Of a stretch of DNA of 64,000 bases, positions 1 to 6,762 are shown in pieces. The notes beneath the pieces are model-generated. The model saw only the letters and a program-made list of their open reading frames with translations. It was not told the origin of the DNA and did not search any database. The stretch covers positions 434,001 through 498,000 of the forward strand of contig NZ_CP124855.1 of assembly GCF_030012525.1 (NCBI RefSeq), in the 5' to 3' direction. Position 1 is the first letter of the stretch. The number at the start of each line of letters is the position of its first letter. Source of the stretch: Chryseobacterium gotjawalense. GTDB lineage: Bacteria; Bacteroidota; Bacteroidia; Flavobacteriales; Weeksellaceae. A program made the translations under genes and the position numbers.

Positions 1-240
1 TCGTTTGGCGGAACCGGAAAAACCTTCGACTGGCAAATTTTAAATGAGTTAAAAATCACCAAACCTTATTTTCTAAGTGGTGGGATTTCAGAAGAAAATA
101 TTGAAAATATAAAATTATTAGAACAGCAACCTTTCGCTCTGGATATCAATTCAAAATTTGAAATTGAGCCGGGAAATAAGGATTTAGAAAAAATTAAAAA
201 CTTCATAAGCGTTGTTAACACCGCTCCAAAAATAAAAATT
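1..240 (+). CDS. trpF: Phosphoribosylanthranilate isomerase, C-terminal part, cut by window edge
   Basis: Frame 1 is open from the first base. It encodes the end of a TrpF barrel: a [11 protein letters not shown] phosphate-binding segment, FLSGGIS, and LDINSKFE followed by PG. TrpF catalyses the Amadori rearrangement of phosphoribosylanthranilate in tryptophan synthesis. The N-terminal part lies outside the window. The domain reaches about KNFISVVNT near base 225, and the frame then continues through APKIKI straight into the ATG of trpB with no stop codon. The protein may therefore be a TrpF-TrpB fusion, or the trpF stop may have been lost to a base error. The family call is firm; the separate end at 240 is only a convention. 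Confidence 0.85.
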
Positions 241-1419
241 ATGAACTATCAAAACCCCGACAAAAACGGATATTATGGCGAATTTGGCGGCGCTTTCGTT
301 CCCGAAATGCTGTATCCAAATGTCGAACAGTTACAAAATCAGTATTTAGACATTATCAATTCAGAAGAATTCCAAACCGAGTTTCGTGATCTGTTGAAAA
401 ATTATGTAGGCCGCGCAACGCCACTGTATTTTTCTAAAAATTTGAGCGAAAAATACCAAACGCAGGTTTATTTGAAGCGCGAAGATTTGAATCACACCGG
501 TGCCCATAAAATCAATAATGCGTTGGGACAGGTTTTATTGGCGAAAAAGTTAGGAAAAAAAAGGATTATCGCTGAAACCGGCGCCGGTCAACATGGCGTG
601 GCAACGGCAACTGCGTGCGCTTTGATGAATCTGGAATGCATCGTTTATATGGGCGAAATCGACATTGCCCGTCAAGCCCCGAATGTTGGACGGATGAAAA
701 TGTTGGGTGCCACAGTAATTCCCGCAACATCAGGATCGAAAACGTTGAAAGATGCCGTGAATGAAGCGCTTCGGGATTGGATCAATAATGCTTCGACCAC
801 GCATTATATCATCGGCAGTGTCGTTGGGCCGCATCCTTTTCCCGACTTAGTCGCACGTTTTCAAAGTGTCATTTCCGAAGAAATAAAATGGCAGTTAAAA
901 GAGAAAATCGGTCGTGAAAATCCCGATTACGTAATCGCCTGTGTTGGTGGCGGAAGCAATGCTGCCGGTACTTTCTATCATTTTGTAGATGAACCGGCCG
1001 TGAAAATTATTGCAGCAGAAGCGGGCGGTTTCGGGTTGGATTCCGGAAAATCTGCAGCGACCACTTTCCTCGGAACTTTAGGGGTTTTGCACGGTAGTAA
1101 AAGTTTGGTGATGCAAACGGAAGATGGACAGGTCATCGAGCCGCATTCGATTTCTGCCGGTTTAGATTATCCCGGAATCGGCCCTTTTCATGCGAATTTA
1201 TTTAAAGAAAAAAGAGCAGAATTTTTCAGCATTACCGATGAAGAAGCGCTGAAATCTGCGTTTGAACTGACTCAGATTGAGGGAATTATTCCTGCCCTGG
1301 AATCGGCGCACGCTTTGGCGGTTTTGGGAAAGAAAAAGTTTAAAAAAGAAGACGTCGTCGTGATTTGTTTGAGCGGAAGAGGCGATAAGGATATGGAAAC
1401 GTATTTGAAAAATTTATAG
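241..1419 (+). CDS. trpB: Tryptophan synthase beta chain
   Basis: This PLP enzyme joins indole and L-serine to make tryptophan, in a complex with TrpA. The 392 residues match the usual TrpB length. The PLP lysine is K90 in [13 protein letters not shown], the phosphate-binding loop GGGSN is at 236-240, and the C-terminal [10 protein letters not shown] is intact. The ATG at 241 begins [17 protein letters not shown], where homologues normally begin. However, the upstream trpF frame enters this ATG without a stop, and no clear ribosome site is visible before it. The beta chain may be made as the C-terminal half of a fusion or by internal initiation. trpA follows after a repeat-containing gap of 146 bp. 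Confidence 0.97.
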   Translation: MNYQNPDKNGYYGEFGGAFVPEMLYPNVEQLQNQYLDIINSEEFQTEFRDLLKNYVGRATPLYFSKNLSEKYQTQVYLKREDLNHTGAHKINNALGQVLLAKKLGKKRIIAETGAGQHGVATATACALMNLECIVYMGEIDIARQAPNVGRMKMLGATVIPATSGSKTLKDAVNEALRDWINNASTTHYIIGSVVGPHPFPDLVARFQSVISEEIKWQLKEKIGRENPDYVIACVGGGSNAAGTFYHFVDEPAVKIIAAEAGGFGLDSGKSAATTFLGTLGVLHGSKSLVMQTEDGQVIEPHSISAGLDYPGIGPFHANLFKEKRAEFFSITDEEALKSAFELTQIEGIIPALESAHALAVLGKKKFKKEDVVVICLSGRGDKDMETYLKNL

Positions 1420-1429
1420 CATTATTTGG

Positions 1430-1537
1430 GCGACTTTTCCGTCTTCCACTCCCGCTTTTTTATAGTGCTGGCTTCGGCTTCGCTCAGCCACCAATATAAA
1501 AAGAGCTCCGTTCAAGCCGGGTCGCAGATTCCGTATT
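1430..1537. repeat. Palindromic intergenic repeat between trpB and trpA
   Basis: The gap holds a structured, GC-richer stretch. GGGCG and CTCCCGCTTTTTTAT lie on the left, a hairpin TGGCTTCGGC / GCTCAGCCA in the middle, and TATAAAAAGAGCTCCG with AAGCCGGG on the right. The left and right T/A-rich arms are roughly complementary. It resembles the short palindromic elements scattered through Flavobacteriia genomes (recognition from memory). It lies inside an operon, so it may affect trpA mRNA stability or termination; that part is inference. Confidence 0.55.
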
Positions 1538-1565
1538 TTTACAAAACCCTATTTAAAACAAAAAA

Positions 1566-2348
1566 ATGAATAATAACACCAGCATCAAACTTCCAACCTC
1601 CAACTTCGGACCTGAAAAAAAACTCAACATCTATTTCACCGCCGGAATTCCGAAGTTGAAAGACACTACAGAAATATTAAAACTAATCCAATATTCAGGC
1701 GCAGATTACATCGAAATCGGAATGCCTTATTCTGATCCCGTTGCCGATGGACCTGTGATTCAGAAAGCACACGAAATTGCTCTGAAAAAAGGAATGACCA
1801 TCGCAGAACTTTTCAGTCAACTGAAATCGGTGAAATCAGAAATGAATATTCCCATTATTTTAATGGGCTACATCAATCCTGTTTTAAGTTTCGGTTTCGA
1901 AAATTTTTGTAAAGAATGTAAAGATTCCGGGGTTTCGGGATTGATTATTCCGGATTTACCGGCCGTGGAATTTGAGAAAAACTACAGAATAATTTTAGAG
2001 AAATACAGTCTGAATTTTATCTTTTTAGTCACGCCGGAAACTTCCGATGAAAGAATAAAATATTTAGATTCTTTAAGTTCCGGTTTTCTGTACGCAGTTT
2101 CAAGTTCTTCGACGACCGGAAATAATGCGAAAGAAATAAACAACGAAGAATACCTGAACCGACTGGCGAATTTAGGTTTGAAAAATCCCGTCATGATTGG
2201 ATTTGGAATTAAAAACAAATCTGATTTTGATAAAGTGACCAAAAAAGCAGATGGCGGAATTATCGGAACTGCCTTTGTGAATATTTTATTGAACAATGAG
2301 GATTGGGCAGAGAAAGCAGAAAGTTTTATTCGCAGCATAATAAATTAA
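1566..2348 (+). CDS. trpA: Tryptophan synthase alpha chain
   Basis: It cleaves indole-3-glycerol phosphate to indole and glyceraldehyde 3-phosphate, and passes indole to TrpB. The protein has 260 residues, close to the family norm. The catalytic pair is visible: E50 in YIEIGMPYSDP and D61 in VADGP, equivalent to Glu49 and Asp60 of enteric TrpA. GFGIKNKSD and GGIIGTAFV form the C-terminal phosphate site. The N-terminus is about eight residues longer than the usual start, so initiation slightly downstream cannot be excluded, although no in-frame ATG lies nearby. It is separated from trpB by a repeat element, which is unusual for this pair, whose genes often nearly touch. Confidence 0.96.
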   Translation: MNNNTSIKLPTSNFGPEKKLNIYFTAGIPKLKDTTEILKLIQYSGADYIEIGMPYSDPVADGPVIQKAHEIALKKGMTIAELFSQLKSVKSEMNIPIILMGYINPVLSFGFENFCKECKDSGVSGLIIPDLPAVEFEKNYRIILEKYSLNFIFLVTPETSDERIKYLDSLSSGFLYAVSSSSTTGNNAKEINNEEYLNRLANLGLKNPVMIGFGIKNKSDFDKVTKKADGGIIGTAFVNILLNNEDWAEKAESFIRSIIN

Positions 2349-2353
2349 TTTTA

Positions 2354-2361
2354 TAAATTTG
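2354..2361 (+). promoter_or_regulatory. Putative -7 promoter box for lipB
   Basis: TAAATTTG followed by C fits the Bacteroidota -7 consensus TAnnTTTG. It lies just after the trpA stop and about 185 bp before lipB, which would put the repeat element inside the lipB leader. Confidence 0.45.
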
Positions 2362-2426
2362 CCGGGAATAAAAATCGAAGAATCTTCTGGCTTAATTCGT
2401 GACACAAAAGTTGAAAAAAAGCAAAA

Positions 2427-2499
2427 TCCCGCAATAGGGATAGGAGTGGAAATCCTTTTTTGAAAAAAAAGATTGTAACGGATAGCCCGACCCGAGCGG
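2427..2499. repeat. Flavobacterial intergenic palindromic repeat in the lipB leader
   Basis: Left arm CCCGCAATAGGGATAGGAGTGG and AATCC; centre TTTTTTTGAAAAAAAA, able to form a hairpin; right arm GTAACGGATAGCCCG. The layout matches the copy at 53024-53092 read in reverse: a GG-AGYGG-ATCC half, an A/T hairpin, then a TARCGGA-AGC half. That makes it a divergent member of the same family. Confidence 0.6.
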
Positions 2500-2544
2500 C
2501 TGGAAAAGCGATGGAGAGGGGATTGCCCAAAAAAGTAAAATAAA

Positions 2545-3267
2545 ATGACAAGCACACAGAATAGAAATTTGCAGTTTCAGGAATTAGGTTTGATGGATTA
2601 TGAACCGGCTTTCGACTATCAGGAAAAGCTGATGAAGGAAATCATCGCTTTAAAACTTGAAAACCGCAGTCAACCCGATGAAATTCAGCATATAACTCCG
2701 AATTATTTGTTGTTTGTTGAGCATCCGCATGTTTATACGATCGGTAAATCTGGGGACGAACATAATATGCTCGCAAATGCCAAAAAGCTGGAGGAAATCA
2801 ATGCCACTTTTGTGAAAACGAACCGCGGCGGAGATATTACTTATCACGGTTTCGGACAAATTGTGGGATATCCTATTTTGGATCTCGATAATTTTAAATC
2901 TGATATTTTCCTCTACATGCGGAATCTGGAGGAAGTGATTATCAGAGTGATTGCAGAATATGGTTTGAAAGGCGAACGTAGTGAAGGTGAAACCGGAGTT
3001 TGGCTGGATGTTGGGAAACCGTATGTCCGAAAGATCTGCGCCATGGGCGTGAAAACTTCAAAATGGGTGACCATGCACGGTTTGGGTTTGAATGTAAATA
3101 CCGATCTGCGCTATTTCGAATACATCATTCCGTGCGGAATCAAAGATAAAGCAGTGACTTCGATGCAAAGAGAATTAGAACGGGAATTTTCACCACAAGA
3201 AATGGATGAAGTCAAAGAGAAAATTAAAAAACATTTCTGCGAAGTTTTTGAAGCGGAAATCGTTTAG
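2545..3267 (+). CDS. lipB: Octanoyl-[acyl carrier protein]:protein transferase
   Basis: LipB moves an octanoyl group from acyl carrier protein to lipoyl domains, the first step of lipoate synthesis, and works in the cytoplasm. The signature RGGDITYHGFGQ begins at R94. The conserved lysine is K163 in RKICAMGVK and the acyl-accepting cysteine is C197 in IPCGI; both catalytic residues are present. The length of 240 residues is normal. The first ATG after the leader was chosen. A substrate, the lipoyl domain of the E2 protein at 4480, is encoded close by. The gene ends against a long inverted repeat that separates it from the convergent deformylase gene. Confidence 0.96.
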   Translation: MTSTQNRNLQFQELGLMDYEPAFDYQEKLMKEIIALKLENRSQPDEIQHITPNYLLFVEHPHVYTIGKSGDEHNMLANAKKLEEINATFVKTNRGGDITYHGFGQIVGYPILDLDNFKSDIFLYMRNLEEVIIRVIAEYGLKGERSEGETGVWLDVGKPYVRKICAMGVKTSKWVTMHGLGLNVNTDLRYFEYIIPCGIKDKAVTSMQRELEREFSPQEMDEVKEKIKKHFCEVFEAEIV

Positions 3268-3282
3268 TGGCTTCTAAGTTTT

Positions 3283-3419
3283 TAACCGCAAAAGACGCAA
3301 AAGTTTTATTTTAATTCACTGTTCAAAAGTTTGCAAAAGATGGATGGTCTTACTTTTTGCAACCTTTTGAAATTCTTTTTACTTGGAAGTCTTAGGATTT
3401 TTTGTCTCTTTTGCGGTAA
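3283..3419. repeat. Nested inverted repeat between convergent genes
   Basis: Outer arms: AACCGCAAAAGACGCAAAA from 3284 against TTTTGTCTCTTTTGCGGT ending at 3417, with a perfect 10-bp tip ACCGCAAAAG / CTTTTGCGGT. Inner arms: TTCAAAAGTTTGCAAAAG (3322-3339) against TTTTTGCAACCTTTTGAA (3354-3371), 16 of 18 complementary. The whole unit could fold as one long hairpin and may act as a two-way terminator for lipB and the deformylase gene. It resembles a miniature mobile element without coding capacity. Related half-sites occur near 32450 and 53255. Confidence 0.65.
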
Positions 3420-3433
3420 AAATATTTAGTTTT

Positions 3434-4054
3434 CTATTGTATTTCTTTATACAATTCTACTTTTTCGAAAGTCTTCATTTTCTGATTCTCAATTTTATCA
3501 GAAATCAAAATTCCCGAAAGATGATCGATTTCGTGCTGCAGAATTACAGCGGTAAATCCTTCTACAATTTCTGTGTGTTTCTTCCCATTTAAATCAAAAT
3601 ATTCCAACTGAATAACCTGACTTCGATAAAAATAATCCCGGAAAACTTCGATGGATAAATCACCTTCCGGACCTAAATTCAAAACTTCTGAACGCCAAAT
3701 AATTTTAGGATTAATAAAATATTCCAATGGTGTTCCTTCTTTATCAAATCTTTTTGCCCAAATAATATTTCGGTTGATCCCAACTTGTGGAGCGGCGATT
3801 CCGACTCCGCCGTCAGTTGAAATTAACGCTGACTTCATTCGGTTAACCAAGATTTTGGTGTATCTATTTTTTGGATGTGCATCGATCGAGTGACCGAGTA
3901 AAACTTTATTTTGCAAAGAATCAGAGGTCTGGAAGATGGGTAAAGCGGTATCGATATTTCCTTCTGTAATTCTGGCAATTTCCTGCTTGGTATATTTTTG
4001 TGAAAAAGTGAATACAGAAAACAATATCAGCAATAATGAATATTTTCTCATCAT
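3434..4054 (-). CDS. Exported peptide deformylase homologue with altered metal motif
   Basis: Peptide deformylases remove the N-formyl group from new proteins. This 206-residue homologue has motif 1, GVGIAAPQVG (residues 83-92), and motif 3, HEIDH (174-178). Motif 2 reads EGDLS (130-134) in place of EGCLS, so the cysteine metal ligand is Asp132; the codon GAT is clear on the reverse strand. The N-terminus MMRKYSLLLILFSVFTFSQ is a typical signal peptide ending in SQ, as seen in other exported proteins here, so the protein probably acts in the periplasm. That does not fit cotranslational deformylation. It starts 1 bp after the stop of the ABM-domain gene, so the two form an operon. Enzymatic activity is uncertain; the family assignment is not. 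Confidence 0.88.
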   Translation of the reverse strand: MMRKYSLLLILFSVFTFSQKYTKQEIARITEGNIDTALPIFQTSDSLQNKVLLGHSIDAHPKNRYTKILVNRMKSALISTDGGVGIAAPQVGINRNIIWAKRFDKEGTPLEYFINPKIIWRSEVLNLGPEGDLSIEVFRDYFYRSQVIQLEYFDLNGKKHTEIVEGFTAVILQHEIDHLSGILISDKIENQKMKTFEKVELYKEIQ

Positions 4055-4055
4055 T

Positions 4056-4349
4056 TTAAAAAGTTTTGTACCCTTTATAAACCTGTGCAGATTTTTCTAA
4101 AAGGGAAGCCGATTGATTTCTGAAGTTTATTAAATGGTCGGTGCCGTTATGTTGATGGTGGTGTTCTTCGCTTTCCCAAAGTTCTACGATAAAGAAAACG
4201 CCTTTGTTGGTATGATCTTCCACTAAATCATATTGTAGGCAGCCGTCTTCTTTTCGGGTTTCAATCACTAATTTTTTCAACAGTTCCAGCGCGTCCATCA
4301 GGTTATTTTCTTTGAACTGGAACAGGGCAACGATATACAGGTTTTTCAT
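4056..4349 (-). CDS. ABM-domain protein, putative quinol monooxygenase-like
   Basis: The 97 residues begin MKNLYIVALFQFKENN and have the pattern of the antibiotic biosynthesis monooxygenase fold (ABM, YgiN-like): a short beta strand, a helix with LLKKLVIETRKEDGCLQYDL, then FFIVELWESEEHHHQHN and a terminal strand. Such proteins are small dimeric ferredoxin-like barrels, cytoplasmic here because no signal peptide is seen. The open frame runs further upstream, but the ATG at 4349 gives the normal family start and follows an intergenic promoter zone. The deformylase homologue begins 1 bp downstream. The substrate cannot be deduced. Confidence 0.8.
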   Translation of the reverse strand: MKNLYIVALFQFKENNLMDALELLKKLVIETRKEDGCLQYDLVEDHTNKGVFFIVELWESEEHHHQHNGTDHLINFRNQSASLLEKSAQVYKGYKTF

Positions 4350-4371
4350 GGGGGTAAATATTTCTACAAAT

Positions 4372-4379
4372 GTAAATAT
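4372..4379 (-). promoter_or_regulatory. Putative -7 promoter box for the ABM-deformylase pair
   Basis: On the reverse strand TTTACATTTGTAG contains TACATTTG, a fit to TAnnTTTG, about 22 bp before the ABM start codon. The same bases resemble the TTACA-N2-TGTAA dyad found near the XRE gene at 48 kb, so the match is not specific to one function. Confidence 0.4.
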
Positions 4380-4453
4380 TGAAATTTTAAATATTGAAAA
4401 AAAATCAAAAAAGAGAGGTGAAAATTCATTATTTCCTAATCCATAAAAATTTT

Positions 4454-4461
4454 TATCTTTG
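4454..4461 (+). promoter_or_regulatory. Putative -7 promoter box for the E2 gene
   Basis: TATCTTTG is an exact TAnnTTTG match 19 bp before the start codon at 4480, in the divergent intergenic region. No convincing TTG element is seen about 19 bp upstream. Confidence 0.55.
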
Positions 4462-4479
4462 TAAAAAGCGAAATAAAAA

Positions 4480-5805
4480 ATGGCAGAATATAAATTACTA
4501 CTTCCCTCAATGGGAGAGGGCGTTATGGAAGCAACGATTATCAGTTGGTTGTATAATGAAGGCGATACTGTAAAAGAAGATGAATCTGTAGTTGAAATTG
4601 CTACCGACAAAGTAGATTCCGACGTTCCGACCCCTGTTTCGGGGAAAATTATTAAAATTCTGAAACATAAAGATGAAGTTGCAAAGATTGGCGAAGCCAT
4701 TGCAATTTTGGAAGTTGCAGGTACAGATGACGGAGTTGCAGCTCAACCACAGGAACCAAAATCTGCAGAAGAAGTACAAACTGAAATACCCAATGTAGAT
4801 CCCGACGTGGTAAAAGGTTTGGAAGAAGCGATGGAAAGTTCAAAAACGGCGACCAGTTTCGAAGGATCTGATTTGTATTTGTCACCACTCGTAAAATCAA
4901 TTGCACAAAGCGAAAAAATTTCTGACAACGAATTGCAGTCCATCAAAGGAAGCGGATTAGAAGGAAGAATTACCAAAGAAGATATCTTAGCGTTCGTTTC
5001 CAACAGAACTACTCCGGCACCTGCACAAGCCGCCGTAGCGCAAGTTTCTGTAGCCTCAACTCCGGCTCCGGTTTCTGCACCTTTAAAAGTAGGAGCAGGC
5101 GACGAAATCATCCAAATGGACAGAGTTCGGAAAATCATTGCCGATGCGATGGTGAAAAGCAAACATACCGCGCCGCACGTAACTTCTTTCATCGAAACCG
5201 ACGTGACAAACGTGGTAAAATGGAGAACGAAACATAAAGATTTATTCGAAAAACGGGAAGGTGAGAAATTAACGTACATGCCGATTTTCGTAAAAGCAAT
5301 CGTAAAAGCCATCCAGGATTTCCCGATGATCAATGTTTCTGTAGATGGCGATAAAATCATCAAAAAGAAAAATATCAATATTGGAATGGCAACCGCACTT
5401 CCGGACGGAAATTTAATTGTTCCCGTGATAAAAAATGCAGATCAGCTGTCGCTTTCCGGTTTGGCAAAAGCCATTAACGATTTGGCGCACCGGGCACGGA
5501 ATAAAAAATTAAGACCGGAAGATACCCAAGGTGCAACGTACACCATTTCCAATGTCGGAGGATTCGGAAACCTTATGGGAACGCCGATTATTCCGCAGCC
5601 ACAGGTTGCTATTCTGGCAGTCGGCGCGATTGTGAAAAAACCTGCAGTTTTAGAAACCAAAGACGGCGATGTGATTGCAATCCGCAACTTGATGTTTATG
5701 TCACATTCTTACGATCACCGCGTGGTAGACGGTTCTTTGGGCGGAATGTTCCTGAAACACGTTCATGATTACCTTCAGAATTGGGATTTAGATACTGAAA
5801 TATAA
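4480..5805 (+). CDS. 2-oxo acid dehydrogenase E2 component, dihydrolipoyl acyltransferase
   Basis: E2 forms the core of a 2-oxo acid dehydrogenase complex and transfers the acyl group from lipoamide to coenzyme A. Domains in order: a lipoyl domain at 1-80 with the lipoylated lysine K44 in IATDKVDSD; a peripheral-subunit-binding domain at about 131-168 (SPLVKSIAQSEKI, GSGLEGRITKEDI); a linker rich in Ala, Pro and Val; and a catalytic domain from about 205 ending in SHSYDHRVVDG with H413 and D417. The single lipoyl domain and 441 residues fit a branched-chain or pyruvate-type E2. No E1 or E3 genes are beside it, so the substrate is undecided. A strong terminator follows. Confidence 0.93.
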   Translation: MAEYKLLLPSMGEGVMEATIISWLYNEGDTVKEDESVVEIATDKVDSDVPTPVSGKIIKILKHKDEVAKIGEAIAILEVAGTDDGVAAQPQEPKSAEEVQTEIPNVDPDVVKGLEEAMESSKTATSFEGSDLYLSPLVKSIAQSEKISDNELQSIKGSGLEGRITKEDILAFVSNRTTPAPAQAAVAQVSVASTPAPVSAPLKVGAGDEIIQMDRVRKIIADAMVKSKHTAPHVTSFIETDVTNVVKWRTKHKDLFEKREGEKLTYMPIFVKAIVKAIQDFPMINVSVDGDKIIKKKNINIGMATALPDGNLIVPVIKNADQLSLSGLAKAINDLAHRARNKKLRPEDTQGATYTISNVGGFGNLMGTPIIPQPQVAILAVGAIVKKPAVLETKDGDVIAIRNLMFMSHSYDHRVVDGSLGGMFLKHVHDYLQNWDLDTEI

Positions 5806-5830
5806 TTTTCAGCAGACAATAAGATAAAAA

Positions 5831-5862
5831 AAACCTTTGAGAATTTCTCAAAGGTTTTTTTT
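5831..5862 (+). terminator. Intrinsic terminator after the E2 gene
   Basis: AAACCTTTGAGA and TCTCAAAGGTTT form a perfect 12-bp stem with a 3-nt loop, followed by a run of T, 26 bp after the E2 stop codon. Confidence 0.9.
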
Positions 5863-5881
5863 AGTGGCCGATTTAATTTTT

Positions 5882-6169
5882 AGCCACGAATGCACGAATT
5901 TCTATTTCATTTGTTATAACTGGATTCTTATAATTTTAATAAAAAAAAGTGAATTTATTCTGAAGTATGATACAAAGATGTTTTTTGAGAGGAAAATTCG
6001 TGCATTCGTGGCTTCTAATTGTTTTAATATTTTTTTAGCCACGAATGCACGAATATCTATTTTTTATGCTATGAATGTGTCTTTACAATTTTAAAAAGCA
6101 GGAAATTTATTTTGAAGTATGATACATTGAAGATGTTTTTTTAAAGGAGAAATTCGTGCATTCATGGCT
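5882..6169. repeat. Two tandem copies of a 132-bp element with terminal inverted repeats
   Basis: Unit 1 spans 5882-6013. Its ends AGCCACGAATGCACGAATT (5882-5900) and AATTCGTGCATTCGTGGCT (5995-6013) are perfect 19-bp inverted repeats. Unit 2 spans 6037-6169 with the same ends, differing at two positions. The interiors are also related, for example ATTTATTCTGAAGTATGATACA against ATTTATTTTGAAGTATGATACA, so this is a head-to-tail duplication with a period of 155 bp. There is no coding capacity. It looks like a miniature inverted-repeat element and fills most of the gap between the E2 and acetyltransferase genes. Confidence 0.85.
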
Positions 6170-6191
6170 TCTAAAATTCTCTCAAAAACCT

Positions 6192-6199
6192 TAACTTTG
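6192..6199 (+). promoter_or_regulatory. Putative -7 promoter box for the acetyltransferase gene
   Basis: TAACTTTG matches TAnnTTTG, 23 bp before the start codon at 6222 and just outside the tandem repeat. Confidence 0.5.
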
Positions 6200-6221
6200 G
6201 CTTTTTAAAATATAAAAACAA

Positions 6222-6692
6222 ATGTTCCAAATTAGAAAAGCCACCGAGTCAGATACACCGATCATCTTTGATTTAATTAAAAAACTAGCCGTTTACGAGA
6301 AAATGGAAGATGAAGTCATCACTTCCGTGGAAGAATTAAAGGAGAATATCTTTACCCACAAATTCTCGAAAGTTTTGATTGCCGAAGAAAATGATAAGCC
6401 GGTTGGATTTGCTTTGTATTTTTACAATTTCTCCACCTTTGTTGGCAAACCGGGTTTATATTTGGAAGATCTTTTCGTAGAACCGGAATACCGCGGAAAA
6501 GGATATGGCAAAAAACTCTTCATCGAACTTGCCAAAATTGCTAAAGACGAAAACTGCGGCAGAATGGAATGGTCGGTGCTTAACTGGAATACGCCCGCCA
6601 TTGATTTCTACAAATCGCTGCAGGCAAAACCTATGGATGGATGGACCGTTTACCGTTTAGACAAAAAAGGAATCGCAGATTTGGCGCAATAA
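6222..6692 (+). CDS. GNAT N-acetyltransferase, SSAT-like
   Basis: The 156-residue protein has the GNAT acetyl-CoA loop YRGKGYGKKLF at about residues 90-100, preceded by the typical strand LYLEDLFVEPE and followed by WSVLNWNTPAIDFYKSL. This layout is close to the diamine/thialysine (spermidine/spermine-type) acetyltransferases, where the N-terminus reads IRKATESDTPIIFDLIKKLA as here. It would acetylate a small amine in the cytoplasm; the exact substrate is not deducible. It has its own promoter box and terminator, so it is probably monocistronic, convergent with the GAF gene. Confidence 0.88.
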   Translation: MFQIRKATESDTPIIFDLIKKLAVYEKMEDEVITSVEELKENIFTHKFSKVLIAEENDKPVGFALYFYNFSTFVGKPGLYLEDLFVEPEYRGKGYGKKLFIELAKIAKDENCGRMEWSVLNWNTPAIDFYKSLQAKPMDGWTVYRLDKKGIADLAQ

Positions 6693-6707
6693 AAATATTC
6701 AGTAAAC

Positions 6708-6742
6708 AAAAAGTGTGGATTTATAGAAAATCCACACTTTTT
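6708..6742. terminator. Bidirectional terminator between convergent genes
   Basis: AAAAAGTGTGGATTT and AAATCCACACTTTTT form a perfect 15-bp stem with a short loop. It lies between the acetyltransferase stop (6692) and the GAF gene stop (6763) and has T runs in both directions. Confidence 0.92.
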
Positions 6743-6762
6743 GTTATTTAAATCAAATTTGA

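Noticed and set aside
4056..4700. Long 214-residue reverse frame covering the ABM gene and the start of the E2 gene
   Set aside because: The part beyond 4349 overlaps the E2 gene and its promoter and is not ABM-like; the ATG at 4349 is the family start.
4743..5378. Reverse-strand frame of 211 codons inside the E2 gene
   Set aside because: Shadow of the alanine- and threonine-rich E2 linker in the opposite frame.
6000..6060. Forward open frame of 85 codons at 5837-6094
   Set aside because: It is formed by the inverted ends of the tandem repeat elements and by AT-rich filler, with no protein-like composition.
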